Below are positions 40,400 through 49,836 of a stretch of DNA of 64,000 bases, one piece after another. The notes below the pieces were generated by a model, which saw only the letters and a program-made list of their open reading frames with translations, did no database searches and had not been told where the DNA came from. Source of the DNA: JANRKN01 sp033763435. Lineage in GTDB: Bacteria > Planctomycetota > Phycisphaerae > Phycisphaerales > UBA1924. The stretch covers positions 11,112 through 75,111 of the forward strand of contig JANRKN010000158.1 of assembly GCA_033763435.1 (NCBI GenBank), in the 5' to 3' direction. Each line of letters starts with the position of its first letter. The first letter of the stretch is position 1. A program made the position numbers and the translations under genes.

Positions 40400-40429
40400 G
40401 AAAGAGACCCGACCGGAAGAGACCCGACG
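40400..40429 (-). repeat. 15-bp direct repeat upstream of dnaG, 2 units
   Basis: Plus-strand units GAAAGAGACCCGACC (40400-40414) and GGAAGAGACCCGACG (40415-40429), with a partial TGACCC before them. It lies 30-60 nt upstream of the dnaG start. In the gene direction it reads TCGGGTCTCTTTC, similar to the rpoD repeat. Confidence 0.8.
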
Positions 40430-40601
40430 CTCAGAGGCCTTGCGGCCCGAACGCCCCCCCCAAACAACCATCAACCCTCACGCCCGAGATTAGCACACCC
40501 CCCGCAAACATCCACCAATCCGCACAGGCCGGTCCTTCGTGCGTCTGGCCCGGGGGTTCTCAGACCCCTCCTGAGCCGTTCTCGGGCCCAACACTTGCCG
40601 C

Positions 40602-40898
40602 ATGACCCATGCCCCCGATCATTCCGGCCATGTCCGCCAGCGCGTCGTCTACTCAGGACGGGTGCAGGGCGTCGGGTTCCGCGCGACGGTCCGAGGGCTG
40701 GCTTCGGACTTCCCGGTCACGGGGTTTGTCCAGAACCTGCCGGACGGTTCGGTGCTGATCGAGGCTCAGGGCGCGATGCCTGCGCTCGAGGCCTTCCGAG
40801 CGCTCATCCGCGAGCGGCTTGCGAGAAACATCCGGTCGGAGAGCGACGAGACGATCGTGCGAGTCGAGTTTGAATCGGGGTTTGAGATCCGGAAATGA
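40602..40898 (+). CDS. Acylphosphatase
   Basis: A 98-residue enzyme hydrolysing acyl phosphates such as carbamoyl phosphate or 1,3-bisphosphoglycerate. The active-site signature SGRVQGVGFRATV supplies the phosphate-binding loop and catalytic Arg, and the catalytic Asn is in TGFVQNLPDGSVLIEAQG. The family is usually about 90 residues; here a short polar N-terminal tail is added. It is a cytosolic single-domain protein. The HAD-like gene starts 79 bp downstream. Confidence 0.95.
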   Translation: MTHAPDHSGHVRQRVVYSGRVQGVGFRATVRGLASDFPVTGFVQNLPDGSVLIEAQGAMPALEAFRALIRERLARNIRSESDETIVRVEFESGFEIRK

Positions 40899-40977
40899 TC
40901 TGGGAAACTTCGGTCGCACGCAACGTCGGATACCGTGCGGGCCTCGGGCCGTCCCGCGGCGAGGGAGGAACACCTGC

Positions 40978-41670
40978 GTGCTGTTGCTGTTTGATATTGA
41001 TGCGACGCTGATCTCAACGAGCCGCGCGGGCATTCACGCGCTTGAGGCCGCGGGAAGGGAACTCTTCGGGCCCGCGTTCTCGACCTCGCGCATCGAGTTT
41101 GCCGGTCGGCTGGATCCCCTCATCATCGCCGAACTGCTCACCCAGCACGGGCAGGCGCCCACGCCCGAGGCGATGCAGGCCATGCGGCGCGTCTACGGCG
41201 CGCACCTCGCCAAGCGCCTGCGCGACTCCGTCGGCTGTCAGGCGCTCCCGGGCGTGCTCGCGCTGCTCGAACAGCTCCGCCCTCGCACCGACGTCACCCT
41301 CGGTCTGCTCACGGGCAACTTCGCCGAGACGGGCTCGATCAAGCTCCGCGCCTGCGGCATCGATCCGGACTGGTTCCCCATCCGCGTCTGGGGCGATGAG
41401 TCCCCGCATTCGCCCCCCGCGCGCACCCACTTGCCTCCGATCGGCCTGCGTCGATATGAAGAGCACCACCACCGGCGCGCGCCGGGCGCGGTGATCATCG
41501 GCGACACGCCCCACGACGTTGCGTGCGCCAAGGCCCACGGCCTGCGGTGCCTCGGCGTGGGCACGGGCCAGTTCTCTCCCGACGACCTCCGTCGCGCGGG
41601 CGCCGACCGCGCGGAATCCGACCTCTCGGACACCCAATCCATCCTCGCATGGCTCACCCACACACCGTAA
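40978..41670 (+). CDS. HAD superfamily hydrolase
   Basis: A 230-residue phosphatase-fold protein. Motif I is LLFDIDATLI with the nucleophile and acid/base Asp pair (Ala replaces the usual Gly of DGT). Motif II Thr is in LGLLTGNFAE, and motif IV is AVIIGDTPHDVACAKAHG. A helical cap lies between motifs I and II. This resembles phosphoglycolate phosphatase-type enzymes; the substrate is not predictable. The GTG start is chosen because GGGAGGAA lies about 9 nt before it. The 3-prime end overlaps the DUF418 gene by 22 nt. Confidence 0.9.
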   Translation: MLLLFDIDATLISTSRAGIHALEAAGRELFGPAFSTSRIEFAGRLDPLIIAELLTQHGQAPTPEAMQAMRRVYGAHLAKRLRDSVGCQALPGVLALLEQLRPRTDVTLGLLTGNFAETGSIKLRACGIDPDWFPIRVWGDESPHSPPARTHLPPIGLRRYEEHHHRRAPGAVIIGDTPHDVACAKAHGLRCLGVGTGQFSPDDLRRAGADRAESDLSDTQSILAWLTHTP

Positions 41671-43007
41671 GCCCGACCGACGCGCCCCTGCATGCCCCCG
41701 TCGGGACCGACGAGCGATTCCTCTCGCTCGACGCGCTCCGCGGCGTGGCCCTCATGGGCATTCTGGTCGTGAACCTGCCCATGTTCGCCTACCACCCGTC
41801 GGTCTATTACAACCCGCCGGTGATGGGGGGCTTCTCGGGCGCCAACTTCTTCGCGTGGCTCGCGCAGTTTGTCCTGTGCGAGCTGAAGATGATGTCGATC
41901 TTCTCGATGCTCTTCGGCGCCGGGATCGCGATGCTCACGCACCGGGCGGGCGTCGTCCGCGTCCACGAGCGGCTCGAGCGCCCCCGCGGCTTCGGGGGCG
42001 TCTTCTTCCGCCGGATGGGATTCCTGTTCCTCGCGGGAATCGCTCACGCCTGGCTGCTGTGGTTCGGCGACATTCTGTTCGTCTACTCGATCTGCGGCAT
42101 GATTCTCTACGCGTTCCGAACGCTCGCGCCCAAGACGCTCATCATCATCGGCTCGGTCTTCATGTTCATCGTGATCCCGGTCTTCCTGCTGACGGGCCTC
42201 ATGTACTGGTGGATCGATTCGCAGGTGACGCCGCTCAAGGAGCAGATCGCTCAGGGCAAGCTGCTCGCGGCAGACCAGCACGTCTGGCTCGAGGCTGAGA
42301 AGGACATGCTCCGCTGGTCGCACCCCACGCCCGAGCAGCTGGCCGAGGACAACGCGGTTCATCTTCAGCCCGGGCTGACGGGATACCTCGGGCTGCTCGG
42401 GTTCCGCGCCGAACTCAACGTCGCGATGCAGGTGTTCATGGTCCCGTTCTTCGGGCTCTGGCGCTGCGGCGGGATGATGCTCATAGGCATGGCCCTGTTC
42501 AAGAACGGGTTCCTGACCGGCGCCAAGGACGCGAGCGTCTACGTCCGCACGGCGGTGATCGCCTACGCGATCGGCCTGCCGCTGGTCGCGTTCGGCGCGT
42601 ACGACCTCGTCACGCACAACTTCGACCTCATCCGCTCGAACCTCCTGAGCATGCACTTCAACTACCTTGGATCGATCGCGATGGCGCTTGGGCACGCCTC
42701 GCTGGTCGTGCTTGCGGTGAAGAAGGGATTGCTCGCGGGCGTGGTGGGGCTCATCGCCGACGCGGGGCGGATGGCGTTCACCAACTATCTCACCCAGACG
42801 CTGATCTGCACGACGCTGTTCTACGGCTACGGCTTTGCGCTCTACGGCCAGATCGACCGCGCCGGGCTCTGGGTCGTCTGGGCGTGCATCGTCGCGCTGC
42901 AACTGATCTGGAGCCGGTACTGGCTGCGGGCGTTCAGGATGGGGCCGCTGGAATGGCTCTGGCGCTGCGCGACGTACCTGACGATCCCGCCGCTGCGGCG
43001 CGGCTGA
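41649..43007 (+). CDS. DUF418 (YeiB-like) membrane protein
   Basis: A 452-residue polytopic protein with about nine hydrophobic segments. The N-terminal RFLSLDALRGVALMGILVVN is the DUF1624/DUF418-type start. The C-terminal part includes ADAGRMAFTNYLTQTLICT and the family-typical WVVWACIVALQLIWSRYWL region. The YeiB family is related to acyltransferase-3 membrane proteins, but its function is unknown. It overlaps the end of the HAD gene, so the two are probably co-transcribed. Confidence 0.9.
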   Translation: MAHPHTVSPTDAPLHAPVGTDERFLSLDALRGVALMGILVVNLPMFAYHPSVYYNPPVMGGFSGANFFAWLAQFVLCELKMMSIFSMLFGAGIAMLTHRAGVVRVHERLERPRGFGGVFFRRMGFLFLAGIAHAWLLWFGDILFVYSICGMILYAFRTLAPKTLIIIGSVFMFIVIPVFLLTGLMYWWIDSQVTPLKEQIAQGKLLAADQHVWLEAEKDMLRWSHPTPEQLAEDNAVHLQPGLTGYLGLLGFRAELNVAMQVFMVPFFGLWRCGGMMLIGMALFKNGFLTGAKDASVYVRTAVIAYAIGLPLVAFGAYDLVTHNFDLIRSNLLSMHFNYLGSIAMALGHASLVVLAVKKGLLAGVVGLIADAGRMAFTNYLTQTLICTTLFYGYGFALYGQIDRAGLWVVWACIVALQLIWSRYWLRAFRMGPLEWLWRCATYLTIPPLRRG

Positions 43008-43111
43008 GACATGCTCTCGCTGAGGCCCGCTTGCTATGCTTGGCCGAACGGAACGCGCTCGGCCCGGAGATCTCCGGGGTTCCGCGCGGGCCGCGACGGA
43101 GACGTGCCCCG

Positions 43112-43918
43112 ATGTCCGAATCCTTCCGCGCGCTGTGCTCGGACTTCTACGTGAACCAGCGCCTGAACCTGAAGCTCGACCTGCCGCGGTCGCGGGAGAC
43201 ATCGCTCGACCTTTTCGAGCGCGTCCGCAAGCAGTTCCCGCCGATGACGCTCTTCCGCAAGGTCAAGGAAGAGCTCGCGCTTGAGTCTCCTCAAGGGCCC
43301 GGCGAGCACGCCTCGGCGCCTCACCGCTGGCTCGCGCTTCGCTCGACCTCGATCCGCTCAGGCACGGTGAACGCCTCGAGCCTCGACGAGGCGTACGCCC
43401 TGCACAAGCTGATGCTCGAGATCGCGCCGTTCTATCTCAACATCTCCCCGCTGGACGTGGACTATCTCGAGCTTCTGTTCGGCTTTGACCTGCTCGCGCA
43501 GGGCAACCACGACGCGATCGTCTACGACGCGCTGCTCGCCGGGTCGCCCCTGGCGGCGCTGCTGCACGCCCCGGGCGCCGTGCCCGTCGACTGCCAGCCG
43601 CTCATCGGCATGGCGCTCAACAGCAAGCAGCTCGTCTCGCGTTCGTTCCGAGGCCAGCCCGAGAACCCGCTCGATCTCGAGGTGCACTTTGAGATCAAGA
43701 CGCGGACGCCTCAGGGCCCGCCGCGCGATCCCGAGGGGCCGGGCGAGCCGATCAGCGTCTACCTCACCCTTCGGCGTTTCGGCGCGGTTGACGACATCAA
43801 GGACCTGCCCAAGCACTTCGAGCTCCTCCGCCGCTTCGGCGAGGAACTGTGCGAGAACCGTGTGCTGCCCAACCTGGTCGTGCCGCTGCGCGACGCGATC
43901 GCCTCGGCCAACGGCTGA
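43112..43918 (+). CDS. Hypothetical protein, 268 residues
   Basis: No family recognised. It is soluble with mixed alpha/beta character and no signal peptide. Distinct stretches are ALCSDFYVNQRLNLKLDLP, FPPMTLFRKVKEELALE and YLNISPLDVDYLELLFGFDL. The well-formed hydrophobic core, lack of low complexity and good codon bias argue for a conserved cytosolic protein. The ATG at 43112 gives the natural N-terminus; the frame is open further upstream inside the DUF418 gene. The next gene starts 3 nt after its stop, so they form an operon. Confidence 0.75.
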   Translation: MSESFRALCSDFYVNQRLNLKLDLPRSRETSLDLFERVRKQFPPMTLFRKVKEELALESPQGPGEHASAPHRWLALRSTSIRSGTVNASSLDEAYALHKLMLEIAPFYLNISPLDVDYLELLFGFDLLAQGNHDAIVYDALLAGSPLAALLHAPGAVPVDCQPLIGMALNSKQLVSRSFRGQPENPLDLEVHFEIKTRTPQGPPRDPEGPGEPISVYLTLRRFGAVDDIKDLPKHFELLRRFGEELCENRVLPNLVVPLRDAIASANG

Positions 43919-43921
43919 TCC

Positions 43922-44338
43922 ATGCCCGGGGCCGCCGACACGATCCTCCGCACGCTCGCTCCGTTCGCGGCGCTGCCCCGCGCGGGCAAGTCCTCGTCCA
44001 CGGACGTGCTGCTCTGGGTCGGCGTGCTGATCGTCGTGACCCTCGCGGGCGCGGTGCTGATCCTCGCAATCCGGCGACGGACCCTCGCCGGCCCACGGAC
44101 GCCCGACGCGGGGTCGATGATGGACGAACTCCGCGCGATGCGAGACCGGGGCCAGATGACCCCCGAGGAATTCGATGCCGCGATCGCCGCGATGAAGGCC
44201 CGACTTCGCGAGCAAGTCCGCGGCAAGGACGCGCCCGTCCCCTCGAACCGGTCCCTGGGCTCGCTCGGGGCGAAGCCCAAGCGTGGTCCTGATAACTCCC
44301 GAACCCTGCCGCCCTCGGCCGGCCCCGGCCCGAGCTGA
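43922..44338 (+). CDS. Small membrane protein with SHOCT-like domain
   Basis: A 138-residue protein with one membrane helix (VLLWVGVLIVVTLAGAVLIL) after a short N-terminus. Residues about 66-95 (MMDELRAMRDRGQMTPEEFD) form the short helical hairpin of SHOCT domains, usually found at protein ends and thought to mediate oligomerisation. The last 40 residues are Pro/Ser-rich. It begins 3 nt after the stop of the 268-residue gene. Function unknown. Confidence 0.75.
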   Translation: MPGAADTILRTLAPFAALPRAGKSSSTDVLLWVGVLIVVTLAGAVLILAIRRRTLAGPRTPDAGSMMDELRAMRDRGQMTPEEFDAAIAAMKARLREQVRGKDAPVPSNRSLGSLGAKPKRGPDNSRTLPPSAGPGPS

Positions 44339-44551
44339 GCCCCGGTCGGTCAGCGGCGAGCGAGCGCGGAAAGTGTGCGGATCAGAGGGGATGGGCAGGA
44401 TGCCGGGGGACCGTGCCGAACCTGTGTAAGGCTGGGGCCCCGGACCGCCGATAGACTGGTGATTCGAGACGGTTGTATTTCAGCCGGACCGCGCGGGCTC
44501 TGCGCCCGAGGTCGGACCGGCGGCTGATTGGTCCTTTGTGTTGAGGTGTTC

Positions 44552-45946
<1,395 letters not shown>

Positions 45947-45971
45947 GCCCTCGGGGCCGAATCGATCGTGA

Positions 45972-46013
45972 AACACACGCCCGCGGGAGCCTTCTCCCGC
46001 GGGTGTTCGCTTT
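45972..46013 (+). terminator. Intrinsic terminator after clpX
   Basis: A perfect 10-bp stem CCCGCGGGAG / CTCCCGCGGG (45980-45989 with 45994-46003) with a 4-nt loop, followed by TGTTCGCTTTC. Confidence 0.8.
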
Positions 46014-46036
46014 CTGAGACTGGCGTTTCTCGCGGC

Positions 46037-47824
46037 TCAGCCGTTGAGCGGCACGCAGGCCCAGCCGTCGGCGTCGGCCTTGGCCAGCGCGTGGAGCTTC
46101 AGGTCCGAGTCGATCAGGCCGCGCATCGAACCGGGCTTGCGTGTAAGGACGTGCCGCGCGATCGGCGCCGAAGCGTCAATGCCGTAGGCGTCGGCGAGCA
46201 GTTCCGCGTTGGTCTGTGCCCACGCCGAGGCCGCGGCCAGCTCCTGCACGCCCTGCTCGGAGCCGTCGCTCGAGATCACGTGCAGCGCGTTCGCCGCATC
46301 GACCGCAAGCTCGATCGACCTCGCGTACGGACACTTCGCCTTGACAGGCCGGAGGCCCAGCCTCGCAGCGCCCTTGAGCGAAGGCGACGCTGCCGCACTC
46401 TCAAGCGCGCCCTCGGCCTGCAAGGTCGGCGCGGCGGGCGTGGTCACGTCGACAGTCGGCGCGGCCTTGGTCGCGCGGGTTGGCGTCGAAGCGCCGGCGT
46501 TGGCGGCATGCTCGGGAGAGATCTTCGTGGGCGCAGCGAGCGGCGGGGTCGTCGGCGTGCGCTCGGTCCGCGACGCGGGCGTGCGGCTCGGGCGGAACTC
46601 AGCGTCCCACTCAAGCTCCGACGGCGCGGAGGCGGTGGGCATCGGTGCCTGCGAGCGAACAACCGAGCTCGTGGCCGCGGGGGCCGGCGCGATCATCGCG
46701 GGGAGCAGGTCCTCGAGCGCGGGCATCGAGACGGTTGCCGAAACCATGTCGGGCACCGAGCCAAACGCGGGCAACGCGACCTCCGAACACCGGACCTCGG
46801 CGGGGCCCGCGTGCGATCGCAGCGCCGCGATGACGTCCTGCACGTCCGCGGGCCGCGCGCCGCGGAAGAGCGTCAGCGTGCTGCCGCCGCCCGAGATCTG
46901 CTGGTCACAGGCCTCGACCTCGAGCTGGCGCGAGAGAAACTGCCGGCAGACGTCCGCGAGCTTCAGCCGCGCCTCGTGCGCCCGGGCGGGCGAAGCGCCC
47001 ATCACCGCGACGCGCACCGGCGCATCATCGCGCCCGCTCGCGCGGACCAGGCCCTTGAGCGTGCGGTACGCCGAGACAATCGCCGCGTCGTCGGCCCCGG
47101 TCAGAATCGTCATCGCCCCCACGAGCCCGGAGGCCGAGAGCGAGAGCAGCGCGGCCTCGTCGGCCTCGGGAACACGCACGAGCCAGTCGCGCACGCCCAT
47201 CGCCGAGGCCTGTGCTACGGCATCCGCAAAGCTCTGTGCCGCGATCACGCGCCCCGTCGGCGCGGGGATCACCAGGTCCATCAGCGCGTCCTGAGCCGAG
47301 ATGCGCACCACGCCCACGGGTCGGCCAAGCGTGCGGGCGCGATGGCGCGCGAGCTGCGTGAGCCAGATCGAGCCCAGCACGGGCAGATGTCCGAGCACGA
47401 CGCCCTCGATCGAGGCCGAGCTCAGCACACTCCGCCCGTCGTCGCGCGAGACACTCTGACACGAGGTCGTGACGATGTCGCCCTCCGCGGATTCAGTCCC
47501 CGCGACATCCTCGGACTCAGGCGCAAGCGTCCCCGGCCCGCGTGCGATCAGCGATGCAAGATCCTCGGGCTCGGGCGGCTCGCTCGCGACCGGGCGGTCG
47601 TCGCCGAGGAACAGATCCGCAAGCGCGTCATACTCGTCGCGGTCGGGCAGGCTCACCGCACGCCCAGCGGCTTGCGCGTGGGCCAGAAACGGAATCGGCC
47701 CCAGATCCGGGTCCAGCGGAGCGTCGTGATGAGCGTTCGACGCCGCCCGGGCCAGCGCCCGCGCGCGTGCGCTGCTCACACCCGTGCCTGCGCCCTGAGT
47801 TGGTCCACGTCCGGGTCCTTCCAC
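46037..47824 (-). CDS. Hypothetical partner of the ParA-CBM48 protein, possible degenerate MinD-like domain
   Basis: A 595-residue protein, GTG start with GGAGG 8 nt upstream. Residues about 135-320 show alternating strand/helix order resembling a MinD/FlhG fold: LGHLPVLGSIWLTQLARHRA at the place of the P loop, MTILTGADDAAIVSAYRTLK, and VRVAVMGASPARAHEARLKL. The Walker A lysine motif is absent, so nucleotide hydrolysis is unlikely. A Pro/Thr/Ala-rich linker (about 365-480) leads to a compact C-terminal segment starting KGAARLGLRPVKAKCPYARS. It begins 54 nt after the ParA-CBM48 gene and is last in the unit. The fold assignment is tentative. Confidence 0.6.
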   Translation of the reverse strand: MEGPGRGPTQGAGTGVSSARARALARAASNAHHDAPLDPDLGPIPFLAHAQAAGRAVSLPDRDEYDALADLFLGDDRPVASEPPEPEDLASLIARGPGTLAPESEDVAGTESAEGDIVTTSCQSVSRDDGRSVLSSASIEGVVLGHLPVLGSIWLTQLARHRARTLGRPVGVVRISAQDALMDLVIPAPTGRVIAAQSFADAVAQASAMGVRDWLVRVPEADEAALLSLSASGLVGAMTILTGADDAAIVSAYRTLKGLVRASGRDDAPVRVAVMGASPARAHEARLKLADVCRQFLSRQLEVEACDQQISGGGSTLTLFRGARPADVQDVIAALRSHAGPAEVRCSEVALPAFGSVPDMVSATVSMPALEDLLPAMIAPAPAATSSVVRSQAPMPTASAPSELEWDAEFRPSRTPASRTERTPTTPPLAAPTKISPEHAANAGASTPTRATKAAPTVDVTTPAAPTLQAEGALESAAASPSLKGAARLGLRPVKAKCPYARSIELAVDAANALHVISSDGSEQGVQELAAASAWAQTNAELLADAYGIDASAPIARHVLTRKPGSMRGLIDSDLKLHALAKADADGWACVPLNG

Positions 47825-47878
47825 CGGCGGATCCTCCGCGTTGGGGGTGTGTGCACGAGCCCGAGGGGGCCTGAGGCG

Positions 47879-49684
47879 TTACGTCGAGGAGCCGAGCGGT
47901 TCGATCACGACGACCGAGTTGGTCTCGCCGAACTCGTTGGGCTGGCACAGCGGGTTGTACGAGTCGCTCGTCCAGCGCCCGTCGATCACCAAGCGATACA
48001 TGTGCCGCCCGACGCCCACGGGCACGCACAGCTCGTGCACGCCCAGAGCTTCGTTGCGGTGCATCACGTGCTGCTCGCGGGACCAGCCGTTGAACGTGCC
48101 CGAGATCACCACGCGCTGACCGACCGTGATCGGCTGAACAAAGAGCACGCTGCCCCCGACCTGGCGCGCGCCCAGCAGGCGGCGGATCGATTCGGGAATC
48201 GACAGCGGCTTAGGCTCGATCGTCGGCACGCGGACGAGCGTCGGATGCTCGCGCGGCGCGTCGGGCAGCTCCGAGGCCGCTGCGGATTCGACGGGCGTCG
48301 TCGGCGTGATGGGAGCGGTGGGGGTCGCGGTCGTCGAACCGCCGCCGGTCGGCACCGCCGCAGGCGACGCACCATCGCGCCGATTGATGCGCTGGATGAT
48401 CCGGGCCATGTCGGCCGCTCGGCTCGCGGGGCGTGCCTCGACCTCGAGCGAACCCGCAGGGGCATCCTCGATCAGCGCCGACATCGGCACGCCAGCCGCG
48501 GCCATCACGTTCGAGGGCATCATGCCGGCCATCGCGGGCGCGGCACGTCCGGCGAGCACGGTGATCGTCGGCACCGCCGCTTCGATCTCGGGCTTGGGCT
48601 CGGGCCGGCTCTCGGCCCTGGACGCCGTGGGCGCGCTGCGAACCTGCTCGCTCGCCTCACGCGCCATCGCCTCAACTTCCGCCAGTCGGCGCGTCAGGAT
48701 CTGCTCGGCCGAGGGCTTGGTCACCACCTCGGCCCGGCCTTCGATCTTGCCCGACAGCTCCGAGATCGTCGGAATCGTCGGAACACCCGCGGGCGATTCG
48801 GGCTTGGGCTCGGCGATCATGCCGTCGCCCAGAATGATGCCTGGCCCGACCTCGTCGCCCGCGAACAGCGTCCCGCCCGCGACCGATGCGTCGCCCAGCT
48901 TCAGCTCGCTCGAAAGCCACGTCGCAAGATTCGCATAGTCGCTCGCCGCCGACGATTCGGGCGCAAAGTCCGCCACGATCTGCCCGAAGCTCGCCGCCTC
49001 GCGCAGCGCCTCGTCGCGGCGAACCACGACCGGCGCCACACGACCTTCGAACCGGCGGTGCAGCTCGCCCAACAGGTCGCTCGCGACCGCGCTGCCCGGC
49101 TCGTGGATCGTCGCCAGCACCCAGATCGGCACGTTCACACTCAGGCGCTTGGCGACCGTCTTGACCGTCTGCACCTGGCGCGTCGCGCCCTGCAGCGCAA
49201 AGAAGCCGGTCTCGACCGGGATCAGCACCGTGTCCGCCGCGGCAAGCGCGTTGTAAGTCAGCAGGCCGATCGCGGGCGAACAGTCCACGAGGCAAACGTC
49301 GTACTGCCCGCGCAGGTCCGCAAGCACGCGCGCCAGGCGGCGTTCCTTGTCGGGCTTGTCAGCCAGACCCCCGCGAGGCGCCTCAAGGCCCGCAAGCTTC
49401 ATGCGGCTCGGCGCGAGGTCCAGGTTCCGGCTCGCGTGCCAGATCAGCCGCGTCGGGTCCACGCCGCGAGAGCCCGTGCCCACGCTGCCGGCCAGCATCG
49501 CGTCTCCGATATCCAGATCAATCCGCGACTCGGGCACGCCCAGACCCGCGGCGCAATGGCCCTGAGGGTCCATGTCGACCAGCAGCGTGCGAAGACCGGT
49601 GCGGGCAAACATCCCCGCCAGGTTGATCGCGGTGGTCGTCTTCCCGCAGCCGCCCTTCTGGTTCACGATCGAGATGATCCGCAC
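47879..49684 (-). CDS. ParA-type ATPase fused to a CBM48/AMPK-like glycogen-binding domain
   Basis: A 601-residue protein, GTG start with GGAGG 6 nt upstream. Residues 1-260 are a ParA/Soj ATPase: deviant Walker A KGGCGKTT (Lys10, Lys15), Walker A-prime LLVDMDPQGH, Walker B CLVDCSPAIGLLT. Residues about 265-500 are an Ala/Pro/Thr-rich linker with one coiled-coil-like stretch (AEQILTRRLAEVEAMAREAS). Residues 515-595 match AMPK-beta/CBM48: GQRVVISGTFNGWS, MYRLVIDGRWTSDS, NEFGETNSVVVIE. Trp534, Trp571 and Asn589 align with the glycogen-contacting Trp, Trp and Asn of AMPK-beta, and Arg564 replaces its Lys. No ParB is present. Confidence 0.88.
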   Translation of the reverse strand: MRIISIVNQKGGCGKTTTAINLAGMFARTGLRTLLVDMDPQGHCAAGLGVPESRIDLDIGDAMLAGSVGTGSRGVDPTRLIWHASRNLDLAPSRMKLAGLEAPRGGLADKPDKERRLARVLADLRGQYDVCLVDCSPAIGLLTYNALAAADTVLIPVETGFFALQGATRQVQTVKTVAKRLSVNVPIWVLATIHEPGSAVASDLLGELHRRFEGRVAPVVVRRDEALREAASFGQIVADFAPESSAASDYANLATWLSSELKLGDASVAGGTLFAGDEVGPGIILGDGMIAEPKPESPAGVPTIPTISELSGKIEGRAEVVTKPSAEQILTRRLAEVEAMAREASEQVRSAPTASRAESRPEPKPEIEAAVPTITVLAGRAAPAMAGMMPSNVMAAAGVPMSALIEDAPAGSLEVEARPASRAADMARIIQRINRRDGASPAAVPTGGGSTTATPTAPITPTTPVESAAASELPDAPREHPTLVRVPTIEPKPLSIPESIRRLLGARQVGGSVLFVQPITVGQRVVISGTFNGWSREQHVMHRNEALGVHELCVPVGVGRHMYRLVIDGRWTSDSYNPLCQPNEFGETNSVVVIEPLGSST

Positions 49685-49836
49685 GGCGAGCCTCCGTCCA
49701 TGGAGCCCTTGCCCTCGGGCGGCCGGGCCTCCTGCCCGTCGCGCACCCTCGGCTCGCCAGATATCGGACCCGCAGGCTTCGCGCCTTGAATCGCGCCTTC
49801 GGTCAGCTCAAGCGACCCCACCCAACCGGCCTCGCC

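Noticed and set aside
45968..49789. A very long open frame on the plus strand opposite the ParA-CBM48 operon
   Set aside because: It is Arg/His-rich with no domain, while the minus strand encodes clear ParA and CBM48 domains with proper ribosome sites. High GC content leaves antisense frames open.
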